Origin: Marispirochaeta sp964554875
Lineage (GTDB): Bacteria; Spirochaetota; Spirochaetia; JC444; Marispirochaetaceae
DNA: 64,000 nucleotides
Direction: 5' to 3'
NCBI GenBank assembly: GCA_964554875.1
Contig: CAZKQJ010000001.1
Location: forward strand, 62,001-126,000
Shown here: positions 17,246-25,008 of the stretch, piece by piece
Layout of the letters: the number at the start of each line of letters is the position of its first letter
How positions within the stretch are numbered: the first letter of the stretch is position 1
Made by a program: the position numbers and the translations under genes
The notes under the pieces: generated by a model
Told to the model about the DNA's origin: nothing
Database searches by the model: none
Seen by the model: only the letters and a program-made list of their open reading frames with translations

Positions 17246-18109
17246 TCACAGTCCAATCGGAAAGTAATGATGAGGACGATAATGGAGGGGCTTCTCTCCA
17301 ACGATCTTCCTGAAGGCTGAATAGAAGCTGCTCAATGTGGAAAAACCACAATCGAATGCAATGTCCGCCACTTTCCTGTTGGTATGAAGCAGCATTTTTT
17401 GAGCTTCCGAGACCCGCAGGAACAGAATGAAATCATTCAGTGACATTCCGTACTTGCGTTTAAACAGAGAGATAAGATACTTGGGATGAGTATTGATGGA
17501 ATCCGCGATTTTTTCTGCGTCGAGCTCAAAATCCGTATAATTATCGATTATATATTCACAAGCGCGTTTAAACAGTTTTGTTGACTTAAGGCTGGCAGTA
17601 CTGTAGCCGGGGTCCTGAAAAGAAGAATTGTTATGTATTGCCGTTCTGCCGATATCCTCGAGAGTACAGCGTATCTGGGCGCATATGGAGAGCTGGGCCG
17701 CTTCGCGTATTCTCCGGGAGGTATCGTTCAGTTCGGCGCTCCAAAGGTAGAATAGCGAGCAGTAGGCATTTAAATGGCGGTAAATGTCGGTGAGGATTAA
17801 TCCATGGGTAAAGATATCCCTGAACAGCTGCGGGTTATCCACCCACTGGATGAAGGAGGAAACCGGGACGCACATCCAGTATTGGGTCTGGCCAGGTGCA
17901 AGACTCTCGATATAGTGAGGCATACCGCCCCAGAAGATGAGAAGTTTCCCCGGTTTAACCTCTATTTTCTGCCCCTGGAGCTCAAGACTGAAAGATCCCT
18001 TATCGACAAAGGTAATTTCCACCTCATTGTGACGATGGTAATCCCCCCATTTAATTATTGGGGTTATTCCGCAATTGAAACCAAAACTGTATTCTTGAAT
18101 CTGGTTCAT
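17246..18109 (-). CDS. AraC-family transcriptional regulator
   Basis: 287-residue regulator with a cupin-like N-terminal sensor (about 15-110) and a C-terminal double helix-turn-helix domain (about 185-283), including SINTHPKYLISLFKRKYG and the second-helix signature VADIAFDCGFSTLSSFYSAF. It lies between the TRAP operon (downstream, same strand) and the divergent epimerase gene, so it probably senses the substrate of this cluster (inference). Confidence 0.9.
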   Translation of the reverse strand: MNQIQEYSFGFNCGITPIIKWGDYHRHNEVEITFVDKGSFSLELQGQKIEVKPGKLLIFWGGMPHYIESLAPGQTQYWMCVPVSSFIQWVDNPQLFRDIFTHGLILTDIYRHLNAYCSLFYLWSAELNDTSRRIREAAQLSICAQIRCTLEDIGRTAIHNNSSFQDPGYSTASLKSTKLFKRACEYIIDNYTDFELDAEKIADSINTHPKYLISLFKRKYGMSLNDFILFLRVSEAQKMLLHTNRKVADIAFDCGFSTLSSFYSAFRKIVGEKPLHYRPHHYFPIGL

Positions 18110-18372
18110 ACACTCCCGTGGTGCTGCCTGCTTTCCGGCCTCTGTTCCTATGTTTCAGTTGTTAAAATTAACTTACGCGCATCGTATGCAATTCCACCAG
18201 TCTGGCGGAATATACTGGATACAATAAACCTATTATTTGGGAGCATTCTTCTATCTTCCCAATAGCTTAGGATACAATCATCCTGCTGTCAACAAAATTA
18301 TCGTGGACGGATGTGATTGCACCTTTGCATATCCCACCCTATAATGAAACAATCAAAACAGGGAGTAAAACC

Positions 18373-19191
18373 ATGCGAATAGGTTGTTGCACAAACATGC
18401 TCGCCACAGAAGGGGATTCCGTCGGTCAATGGGCTATTGAAGAGATTGCTGAGTACGGGTACGAGTACCTTGACCTGCCGGTGGCCCAGATGATGGAGCT
18501 GGATGAAACAGGTTTCGAGAAGCTCAAGCAGCGGATACAAGCTTCCGGTCTTGACTGCGAAGCCTGCAATAACCTGTTCCCGGCTTCACTTAAAATTACA
18601 GGACCCACGGTCGATCTTTCTGCAATTCGAAACTACCTGGATACGGCAATACGGCGTGTCGAAGAGCTTGGCGCTGAAGTAATCTGCTTCGGAAGCTCCG
18701 GTGCACGGAACATCCCTGCAGGGTTCCCGGTATCAGCAGCCTGGGAGCAGATGGTTTCGATCTGCTGTATCATCGATGAATATGTCTCTCCCAGGGGGAT
18801 AACGATTGTAATCGAGCCCCTGAACCGGGGAGAGAGCAACATAGTAAACAGTGCCGCCGAAGGTTATGAACTCAGCAGGGCCGCTGACAGGGAATCGATC
18901 CAGCTGCTGGTGGACTACTATCATCTGGCTTTGGAGAACGAGTCGGTGGATATTATCCTGAAAGCCGGAAAAGCGGTTCGGCATTGTCATATTTCCAACC
19001 CCGAGGGCAGGAGCTTTCCCTCAGGGAAGGATGGAGAGGTTTACGACGATTTTTTCCGCGCCCTGCGGAAAATCGGCTATACCGGACGACTCAGCGCGGA
19101 AGCCTTTGCAAAGGATTTTTCCAGGGAGGGACGCGAAGCTTTCCGGTTCCTGAAGGAAAGGACGTCCCTGATAGAATCCGGGGAGGTCTGA
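18373..19191 (+). CDS. Sugar-phosphate isomerase/epimerase-type TIM-barrel protein
   Basis: 272-residue protein of the xylose-isomerase-like TIM-barrel superfamily. Metal-ligand signatures appear in order: Glu in VIEPLNRGESN, Asp/His in VDYYHLALEN, His in RHCHISNPEG and Glu in SAEAF. The start is placed at ATG 18373, preceded by GGGAG, rather than at the upstream end of the frame at 18313. It is transcribed divergently from the AraC gene, which suggests a shared pathway with the TRAP/URO-D operon. The exact substrate is unknown. Confidence 0.85.
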   Translation: MRIGCCTNMLATEGDSVGQWAIEEIAEYGYEYLDLPVAQMMELDETGFEKLKQRIQASGLDCEACNNLFPASLKITGPTVDLSAIRNYLDTAIRRVEELGAEVICFGSSGARNIPAGFPVSAAWEQMVSICCIIDEYVSPRGITIVIEPLNRGESNIVNSAAEGYELSRAADRESIQLLVDYYHLALENESVDIILKAGKAVRHCHISNPEGRSFPSGKDGEVYDDFFRALRKIGYTGRLSAEAFAKDFSREGREAFRFLKERTSLIESGEV

Positions 19192-19196
19192 ATCGG

Positions 19197-19940
19197 CTAC
19201 TCCCCGCGTTCGGTCAACGGAAGCATGCTTCCCACGACAGGCAGATAGCGCTTGAATCCTTCGGCGTACTCAATTTTTCGTTTGGCCCAGTTGGAAGCCT
19301 GGAACCCCCGATGGCTTGCAAAGTGTTTGTAATAGAAGACCAGCTGAGGCTGACAGGCAAAGCGTTTGATCGCTTCCGCCTTGGTTTCGTAGGTCTCATC
19401 GATGTCGATGTAGGTATCCGGACTGAAGTTGTTGAACTCGGACATGGGGACCGTACTCTCGAAAAAGTATAAATTTGGAAAGTAGTGCGCCGGGGTATTG
19501 GGAAAAGAGCCGATCTGCGCGGCATTCGTTACAGCCCGCACCACCGCCCGGGATGTTACCTGATGGTCCACATTGGTGGGGTCTTCCTGCCAGTGGGTAA
19601 GGACAATCTCCGGACGGATATCCAGTATGCGTCTGGTCAGCATTCGGGTGCGTTCTTCGTCAATGATCAGGGGATAATCCCTGTAGCCCCAGAACTCTAT
19701 TTCCGCTCCCAGAAAATCAGCGGCCGCCTGGGACTCTTTGTGCCTGATCCCCTCACATTCCTCTACGCTTCCGCCGGGGCTGTTGTTCCAGTAGCCCCCC
19801 GATTCACCCCTGGCCCCGTAAGTGAGGGCGATAATGTGAACCTTCCAGCCCTCCTTAATGTATTTCGCGATTGTCCCGCCGGCCCGGGTACAGTAGTCAG
19901 CTGCATGGGCACTGATTACCAGCATGTCGGTTTTTCCCAT
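19197..19940 (-). CDS. PIG-L/LmbE-family protein (possibly GalB-like hydratase)
   Basis: 247-residue member of the PIG-L deacetylase fold. The usual N-terminal AHPDD motif reads SAHAADY here, keeping His12 and Asp15. The second motif region is LTHWQEDPTNVDHQ. From memory, 4-oxalomesaconate hydratase GalB of Pseudomonas carries a similar variant, so a hydratase is as plausible as a deacetylase. GAGG lies 6 bases before the ATG. It follows leuA by 26 bases on the same strand, so it is probably co-transcribed under the leucine attenuator. Its stop lies 5 bases from that of the convergent epimerase. Confidence 0.8.
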   Translation of the reverse strand: MGKTDMLVISAHAADYCTRAGGTIAKYIKEGWKVHIIALTYGARGESGGYWNNSPGGSVEECEGIRHKESQAAADFLGAEIEFWGYRDYPLIIDEERTRMLTRRILDIRPEIVLTHWQEDPTNVDHQVTSRAVVRAVTNAAQIGSFPNTPAHYFPNLYFFESTVPMSEFNNFSPDTYIDIDETYETKAEAIKRFACQPQLVFYYKHFASHRGFQASNWAKRKIEYAEGFKRYLPVVGSMLPLTERGE

Positions 19941-19966
19941 AGTCTGCCTCTCTTCTTAGGTGCTGA

Positions 19967-21643
19967 TCAGCCTACCCTGTTTATGGCACTCAGGATTGCC
20001 TTATAGGAGGCAAAGGTTATATCCGTATCGATTCCCGCTCCGAATACCCTTCGTTTGTCCTCGGTTATGACTGAAATATATGCCACCGCCTGGGCGTCGG
20101 CTCCTTCATTGATGGCGTGTTCATCGAAGGACTCAAACTGGAAATCAAAATCCACGTGCTGTTTAAGACCGTGAACGAAGGCGTCAATGGGACCATTCCC
20201 CCGGCCTTCGATATCCAGCAATTTACCGTTCTTCATGATCTGTCCGGTAACATTTGCCATATGCTTGCCGGAGGCTTTATCCGTTTCCATCCGAACGTTG
20301 ACATCTTCAAGAGCAAAGGGCGCAGTCGTATTCAGGTAATTCTCTTCGAATACCGCCCAGATCTGTTCAGGGACCAGCTCTTCTTCGCTTTTATCTGTCT
20401 CTTGCTGGATCAGCAGGCCGAACTCAGGATGCATTGCTTTGGGCAGGCTGAACCCGAACTCGGTGTCCATGATATAGGCCACACCGCCTTTTCCTGACTG
20501 GGAGTTGATGCGGACGATGGATTTGTAGGAACGTCCCACATCCCGGGGATCGATGGGCAGGTAGGGAACATCCCATATCTCCGTTTCTCCGTCGCCGCGA
20601 GCATGCATTCCCTTGTTGATGGCGTCCTGGTGAGATCCGGAAAAGGCTGTGTATACCAGTTCTCCCACATAGGGATGTCGGGGGTGAACATCCATCCCGG
20701 TGCAGTACCGGTAGACGTCCCGCACATAGTTGATGTCGGTAAAATCGAGCCTGGGGTCGATTCCCTGGGAAAACATGTTCAGGGCAAGGGTTACGAGGTC
20801 GGCATTGCCGGTCCGTTCGCCGTTGCCGAAGAGCGTTCCTTCCACGCGGTCCGCTCCGGCCAGGAGCGCCAGCTCCGTTGCTGCGACTCCGGTTCCCCGG
20901 TCGTTGTGGGTGTGGAGGCTTACCTGAACGCTGTCCCGTCTGTCAAGGTGCCGGCACATCCATTCTATCTGGTCGGCGTGAATATTCGGAGTGTGGGCCT
21001 CCACAGTGGCCGGCAGGTTTATTACCATCTGATGCTCCGGGGTCGGCTGAATCACGTCAATCACGGCGTTGCAGATTTCCGCGGCAAAATCCATTTCTGT
21101 TCCGGTAAAGCTTTCCGGACTGTACTCATAATGGATTCCGGGATTCTCTTCGGCATCTCCCAGTTCTTTGACCAGGTGTGCTCCGCTTACGGCGATATCG
21201 ATAATCTCCTTTTGACTTTTCTTGAAGACCAGACGGCGCTGGGACGTGGAGGTGGAGTTGTAAATATGAACAACGGCGTTCGCGACCCCTTTAAGTGAGT
21301 CGAAGGTGCGCCTAATCAGGTGCTCCCGGGCCTGGACAAGGACCTGAACGGTTACATCCTCGGGAATCAGCTTGTCCTCGATCAGTTTGCGCATGAAGTT
21401 ATACTCGATCTCCGCAGCCGAGGGAAACCCGACTTCAATCTCCTTGAAACCGATGTCCGTAAGAAGCTTGAACATCATCAGTTTCTTTTCCATGTTCATC
21501 GGCACACTCAGTGCCTGGTTGCCGTCCCGCAGGTCGACGCTGCACCAGATCGGAGCCTTTTCGATTATTCTGTCCGGCCAGGTTCTGTCCGGCAGTGAGA
21601 TCGGCTCGTAACGTCGGTACTTGGTGTAATTCATGGTTTTCAT
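19967..21643 (-). CDS. leuA: 2-isopropylmalate synthase (type 2)
   Basis: First committed enzyme of leucine synthesis, joining acetyl-CoA and 2-oxoisovalerate. 558 residues, typical of the longer LeuA2 type. The N-terminal LPDRTWPDRIIEKAPIW leads into SVDLRDGNQA (catalytic loop of the TIM barrel). VSLHTHNDRGTG supplies metal-binding histidines. The C-terminal approximately 120 residues form the regulatory domain that binds leucine. The start at 21643 has GGAGG 7 bases upstream, immediately after an intrinsic terminator that forms part of an attenuator. No other leu genes are in the window. Confidence 0.96.
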   Translation of the reverse strand: MKTMNYTKYRRYEPISLPDRTWPDRIIEKAPIWCSVDLRDGNQALSVPMNMEKKLMMFKLLTDIGFKEIEVGFPSAAEIEYNFMRKLIEDKLIPEDVTVQVLVQAREHLIRRTFDSLKGVANAVVHIYNSTSTSQRRLVFKKSQKEIIDIAVSGAHLVKELGDAEENPGIHYEYSPESFTGTEMDFAAEICNAVIDVIQPTPEHQMVINLPATVEAHTPNIHADQIEWMCRHLDRRDSVQVSLHTHNDRGTGVAATELALLAGADRVEGTLFGNGERTGNADLVTLALNMFSQGIDPRLDFTDINYVRDVYRYCTGMDVHPRHPYVGELVYTAFSGSHQDAINKGMHARGDGETEIWDVPYLPIDPRDVGRSYKSIVRINSQSGKGGVAYIMDTEFGFSLPKAMHPEFGLLIQQETDKSEEELVPEQIWAVFEENYLNTTAPFALEDVNVRMETDKASGKHMANVTGQIMKNGKLLDIEGRGNGPIDAFVHGLKQHVDFDFQFESFDEHAINEGADAQAVAYISVITEDKRRVFGAGIDTDITFASYKAILSAINRVG

Positions 21644-21654
21644 TCTCTACCTCC

Positions 21655-21694
21655 AAAAAAAAAATGCCATGGACCGTTTTTCGGCCCATGGCAT
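21655..21694 (-). terminator. Attenuator terminator before leuA
   Basis: On the minus strand a 13-position stem (21682-21694 with 21664-21676, one mismatch) with a 5-base loop is followed by ten T (21655-21664 as A10 on +), then the GGAGG and start of leuA. A strong terminator ahead of the gene, directly after a leucine-rich leader peptide, is the hallmark of ribosome-mediated attenuation. Confidence 0.93.
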
Positions 21695-21737
21695 GCAGGT
21701 TACCTCGTCAAGGTTATGAAGCTAAGTTCCACCTTGC
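21692..21737 (-). promoter_or_regulatory. Candidate antiterminator pairing
   Basis: On the minus strand CATGCAG (21731-21737, in the last third of the leader peptide) is complementary to CTGCATG (21692-21698), which overlaps the 5' arm of the terminator. A further six pairs can form between CAAGGT in the leader and ACCTTG after its stop. A ribosome stalled on early leucine codons would leave the first arm free; one at the stop codon would cover it. Confidence 0.6.
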
Positions 21738-21820
21738 AGGCTGCATGATCCGGGCGCTGTTCCCAGTAGGAGGAGAGCGAGTAGGGATAGCAGCAGGCTG
21801 CGCAGAAGGTTAAGCTTCAT
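21722..21820 (-). CDS. leuL: Leucine-rich leader peptide of the leuA attenuator
   Basis: 32-codon open frame from ATG 21820 to TAG at 21722-21724. Its first 19 residues read MKLNLLRSLLLSLLALLLL, and 13 of 32 residues are leucine, including runs of three and four. It ends 28 bases before the terminator stem and 78 bases before leuA. No Shine-Dalgarno is visible; a weak promoter match (TTGCAT 21854-21859, TACTTT 21831-21836, minus strand, 17 apart) would start the RNA only a few bases upstream, so leaderless translation is possible. It resembles a signal peptide but is too short to be a secreted protein. Confidence 0.85.
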   Translation of the reverse strand: MKLNLLRSLLLSLLALLLLGTAPGSCSLQGGT

Positions 21821-22016
21821 ATTGGGAATAAAAGTAGTGCATATCGTTCAGTTATGCAAGTAGAAAGCCCGCAAATATATAAAAAATAAATAAACATTCC
21901 TGAAAACTATGATGCAGATCTGGGTAAAAATCTGCAAAAAGTTAAAAAAATGCAGGTGATTGTAATATTGTACAGAAACTTCGTAATTCTCTATAGCCGG
22001 GGCTCCATGTTTTTGT

Positions 22017-22046
22017 TTGACAGCTCAGAAAGGCCGAGCCTATGAT
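22017..22046 (+). promoter_or_regulatory. Promoter of the second TRAP operon
   Basis: TTGACA (22017-22022) and TATGAT (22041-22046) are separated by 18 bases, 35 bases before the binding-protein ATG. This is one of the best sigma-70-type matches in the window. The rest of the stretch from 21821 to here shows no gene. Confidence 0.75.
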
Positions 22047-22081
22047 TTTTTCAAGCGTTAACTTTGTAAAAGGAGAAAAAA

Positions 22082-23089
22082 ATGAAACGTGTAAAACTTT
22101 TTCTTGTGCTTGCTGTTTCCCTCATGCTGCTGCCTGCTTCTGTTTTCGCTGGCGGTCAGGATGAAGCTGCTTCCTCCGGAAAGATCACTGTGACCTTTGC
22201 CGGAACCGAGGCTGCCACCACTACCCAGAGCAAGATGATGCAGGCCGTGGCCGATGTCCTGAATGCCGACGGTCGCTTCGATGCGGAGGTCCTTGTAGCC
22301 GGGGCGCTGTCAGGAGATACGGATGCCCTGGTAACCCAGGCCAAACTCGGAGTCCCCCTGGTAGTTCCTTCGGATCCCGGTCGACTTGCAAGTCAGTTCA
22401 ACATTCCCGATATGAACATCCTCATGGCCCCCTATATTCTTACCGATCCGGCAGTACTTGAGAAGCTGCCCGACACCGAACTATTCAAGACATGGTCATC
22501 GCAGCTCGAGAAGCAGGGTATTGTACTTATTGCCGATATGTACAACGGGTTCCGGAATTTCTATACCGTTGACAAGGTGGAGCACGTCAAAGATCTTTCC
22601 GGTATGCGAATCCGCGGCTTCGGAAATGATATTGGAAACGCGCTGGCCAGGTACTTCGGCTTTGCAAATATTGCCATTCCCTTCGGCGAGGTCTTCCCCG
22701 CTATTCAGCAGGGCGCTCTTGACGGAACCGAAGTACAGGTATCCGCCGCTGCAGGAAACGCCTTCTGGGATGTTACTCCGTATATAGCCATAACCAAGCA
22801 CTATATGCTCCAGACAGCCTTCGTCTGTTCTACCCGTCTGCTTGACGGGATGCCCGATGACGCCAGGGATTTTTTCCTGAAAACTATCAGGGAAAAGGCC
22901 CTCGAATACGGAAAAATCGGTGAGGATGCGGAAGCCGGCTTATACCAGAGGATGGTGGATAACGGTGTTACCATCACCGAAGTTGATCTTAAGGAGTTCC
23001 AGGACGCCATTGCTCCGCTCTATGAAAGGAACGACCTTAAATTCTCCCCGGGTTTGAAGGACAGACTCTTCAACCAGCTTGGAATGTAG
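22082..23089 (+). CDS. TRAP transporter periplasmic binding protein (DctP family)
   Basis: 335-residue solute receptor. Signal peptide ends SVFA, mature form GGQDEAAS, no lipobox cysteine. The family region around HVKDLSGMRIRGFGND near residues 178-193 contains the carboxylate-pairing arginine. AAGGAG lies 7 bases upstream of the ATG. It heads the second TRAP operon and is followed by a terminator-like hairpin, which would make it the most abundant product. Confidence 0.93.
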   Translation: MKRVKLFLVLAVSLMLLPASVFAGGQDEAASSGKITVTFAGTEAATTTQSKMMQAVADVLNADGRFDAEVLVAGALSGDTDALVTQAKLGVPLVVPSDPGRLASQFNIPDMNILMAPYILTDPAVLEKLPDTELFKTWSSQLEKQGIVLIADMYNGFRNFYTVDKVEHVKDLSGMRIRGFGNDIGNALARYFGFANIAIPFGEVFPAIQQGALDGTEVQVSAAAGNAFWDVTPYIAITKHYMLQTAFVCSTRLLDGMPDDARDFFLKTIREKALEYGKIGEDAEAGLYQRMVDNGVTITEVDLKEFQDAIAPLYERNDLKFSPGLKDRLFNQLGM

Positions 23090-23108
23090 CACCCTGGTGT
23101 TACTCCTG

Positions 23109-23140
23109 AGGGGGAGGATCACATGACCCTCCCCCTTTTT
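23109..23140 (+). terminator. Internal terminator between dctP and dctQ
   Basis: A 9-bp perfect stem (AGGGGGAGG 23109-23117 with CCTCCCCCT 23128-23136) has a 10-base loop and is followed by T5. It lies 40 bases upstream of the small-permease start. Partial read-through would give high receptor and low membrane-subunit levels. Confidence 0.8.
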
Positions 23141-23179
23141 CTCTGGTTTACACCTGTGCAAGCAAAATTGGGAGAATCT

Positions 23180-23680
23180 ATGAATAAGCTGTTTAGCTGG
23201 CTCGATAAAGCCGAGAAAGCGGTCTGCGGTACCGGATTCGTGTTTCTGATCGCTTTTGTATTTTTATCCGCCTTTCTACGTTTTTTCCGGGTCTCCATGT
23301 CCTGGAATATCGATCTGGCAATGCTTCTGCTGGCGTGGACCGCCTTTCTTGGTGCGGACGTTGCATGGCGAAGCGGTCAGATTATCGGTGTCGATATACT
23401 TACCCGGATATTTCCGGAAAAGGTACAGCGTCTCATCGAGCTTGTTGTCTATCTCATCATTCTTGCAGCCCTTGGCTTTATGTTCGTTTACAGTCTCAGA
23501 CTTGCCTGGACCGAGCGCGTAGCCAGGTATCAATCCATGCCCATTCCCTATTCCCTGGTGATACTTAGTCTGGCCGTGGCCTCGTTGTCCATGATCTTTT
23601 CTACGCTTCAGAAAATACAGAGAGCCTTCCTGCAGTTGACTGGAAAGGATTCATCCTGGAACCGGAGGAGCTCCGAATGA
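23180..23680 (+). CDS. TRAP transporter small permease (DctQ family)
   Basis: 166-residue four-helix membrane subunit with the DctQ segment LAMLLLAWTAFLGADVAWRS. The start is set at ATG 23180 (GGGAGA upstream) instead of the longer frame from 23123, which would run back into the terminator hairpin. Its stop overlaps the DctM start by 4 bases. Confidence 0.9.
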   Translation: MNKLFSWLDKAEKAVCGTGFVFLIAFVFLSAFLRFFRVSMSWNIDLAMLLLAWTAFLGADVAWRSGQIIGVDILTRIFPEKVQRLIELVVYLIILAALGFMFVYSLRLAWTERVARYQSMPIPYSLVILSLAVASLSMIFSTLQKIQRAFLQLTGKDSSWNRRSSE

Positions 23681-24963
23681 CCCTGGTAGTGCTTTCCTTT
23701 GTGCTGTTTCTTCTTATGGGAATGCCCATCGCCTTTGTAATCGGCATAGCGGCATTTACCTTTTTTATTACCCAGCCGATGCTGCCCTTCGAAGGTGCGG
23801 TTCAGATGGTCATTCTTCAGAGTCAGTCTTTTGCTTTTCTGGCCGTTCCGTTTTTCATTTTCGCCGGTAATCTGATGAATGTTTCCGGCATAACCAGCCG
23901 CCTGCTTGGGCTGGCCAGGCTTTTGACCCGCCGAATGTACGGCGGGACCGCCCAGATCAGCGTTGTAATGAGTACCCTGATGGGGGGCGTTTCCGGTTCT
24001 GCTACCGCCGATGCCGCCATGGAAACACGGATCCTCGGCCCCGAGATGATGAGGATCGGTTACAAAAAGGGCTATATCTGCTCGGTAAACTGCGTCTCCG
24101 CCCTTATAACCGCAACGATTCCACCGAGTTTGGGACTCATAATCTTCGGTTTTGTCGGCGAAGTCTCCATCGGCCGTCTTTTCGCGGGCGGAATCATTCC
24201 CGGCTTTCTGATGATGATGTTCTTGATGATCACCACCACACTGACCAGCCGCTTCAAGAAGTATGATCCTCCCCAGGAGAATGCGCCGCGGCTGACGTTC
24301 AGGGAGATTGGAGGAAACCTCAAAGAGTCTGTCTGGGCCCTCATGTTTCCGGTAATTCTGATTGTGGGAATACGCTTTGGACTCTTCACTCCTTCGGAAT
24401 CCGGAGCCTTCGCAGTTGTGTACGCCGTCATTATCGGGAAATTTGTCTACAAGGAGCTGACCTGGGAGAAATTCAAGAGCGCTCTTGTAACAAGTTTCAA
24501 GGATAACGGGGCCATTATGCTGATTATCGCCATGTCGGGCCCTTTCAGTTATGCAATTACCTGGGTGAAGCTGCCGGTGATTTTGAGTAATTTCATCTTC
24601 GGCATCAGCAATAACCCGCAGGTGCTCGTTCTGATCATGCTGGGATTTCTCTTTGTTACGGGTATGATTGTGGACAGCAACGTGAACTTCATTCTGCTTA
24701 CCCCGATTTTTCTGCCCATGGTGCAGAGTCTCGGTTTCGATCCCATCCACTTCGGGGTTCTGATGGCCACCGTGGTAACCCTGGGTGTTATGACGCCGCC
24801 TATTGGAGCGGCATTGTATACCGTCTGCGGAATTATTGACTGTCCGCCGGAAGAGTATACCAGGGAATCTCTTCCATTCATGGCCGCTGTGCTGCTTGAA
24901 TTGTCGATACTGGTGTTTATTCCGGAAGCCGTCACTTTTATTCCGAACATGATTTTTGGATAG
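23677..24963 (+). CDS. TRAP transporter large permease (DctM family)
   Basis: 428-residue inner-membrane subunit, about 12 hydrophobic helices. DctM signatures: PFFIFAGNLMNVSGI, GGVSGSATADAAMETRI and TATIPPSLGLIIFG. It completes the second TRAP operon. The convergent AraC-type gene ends 46 bases downstream. Substrate unknown; the pump is only distantly like the one at 14-17 kb, so a different solute is likely. Confidence 0.94.
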   Translation: MTLVVLSFVLFLLMGMPIAFVIGIAAFTFFITQPMLPFEGAVQMVILQSQSFAFLAVPFFIFAGNLMNVSGITSRLLGLARLLTRRMYGGTAQISVVMSTLMGGVSGSATADAAMETRILGPEMMRIGYKKGYICSVNCVSALITATIPPSLGLIIFGFVGEVSIGRLFAGGIIPGFLMMMFLMITTTLTSRFKKYDPPQENAPRLTFREIGGNLKESVWALMFPVILIVGIRFGLFTPSESGAFAVVYAVIIGKFVYKELTWEKFKSALVTSFKDNGAIMLIIAMSGPFSYAITWVKLPVILSNFIFGISNNPQVLVLIMLGFLFVTGMIVDSNVNFILLTPIFLPMVQSLGFDPIHFGVLMATVVTLGVMTPPIGAALYTVCGIIDCPPEEYTRESLPFMAAVLLELSILVFIPEAVTFIPNMIFG

Positions 24964-25008
24964 TGTACCGATGTGCGCCGGTTATGGGTGTTCGACCGTG
25001 ACCGGCGG

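Noticed and set aside
21722..21820. Reading the leucine-rich frame as a small lipoprotein
   Set aside because: It has a hydrophobic run and a cysteine, but only about six residues follow the cysteine, and its position before a terminator and leuA fits a leader peptide far better.
21914..21935. Hairpin GCAGAT/ATCTGC between the leu leader and the second TRAP operon
   Set aside because: Short stem without a T tract in either useful direction; cannot be called a terminator or riboswitch.
23608..24750. 380-codon minus-strand frame across the second TRAP permeases
   Set aside because: Antisense shadow of dctQ/dctM; rich in His, Gln and Asn with no recognisable protein pattern.
24976..25007. CGCCGGT/ACCGGCG inverted arms between dctM and the AraC-type gene
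   Set aside because: Seven-base stem with an 18-base loop and no T tract; too weak to call a terminator.
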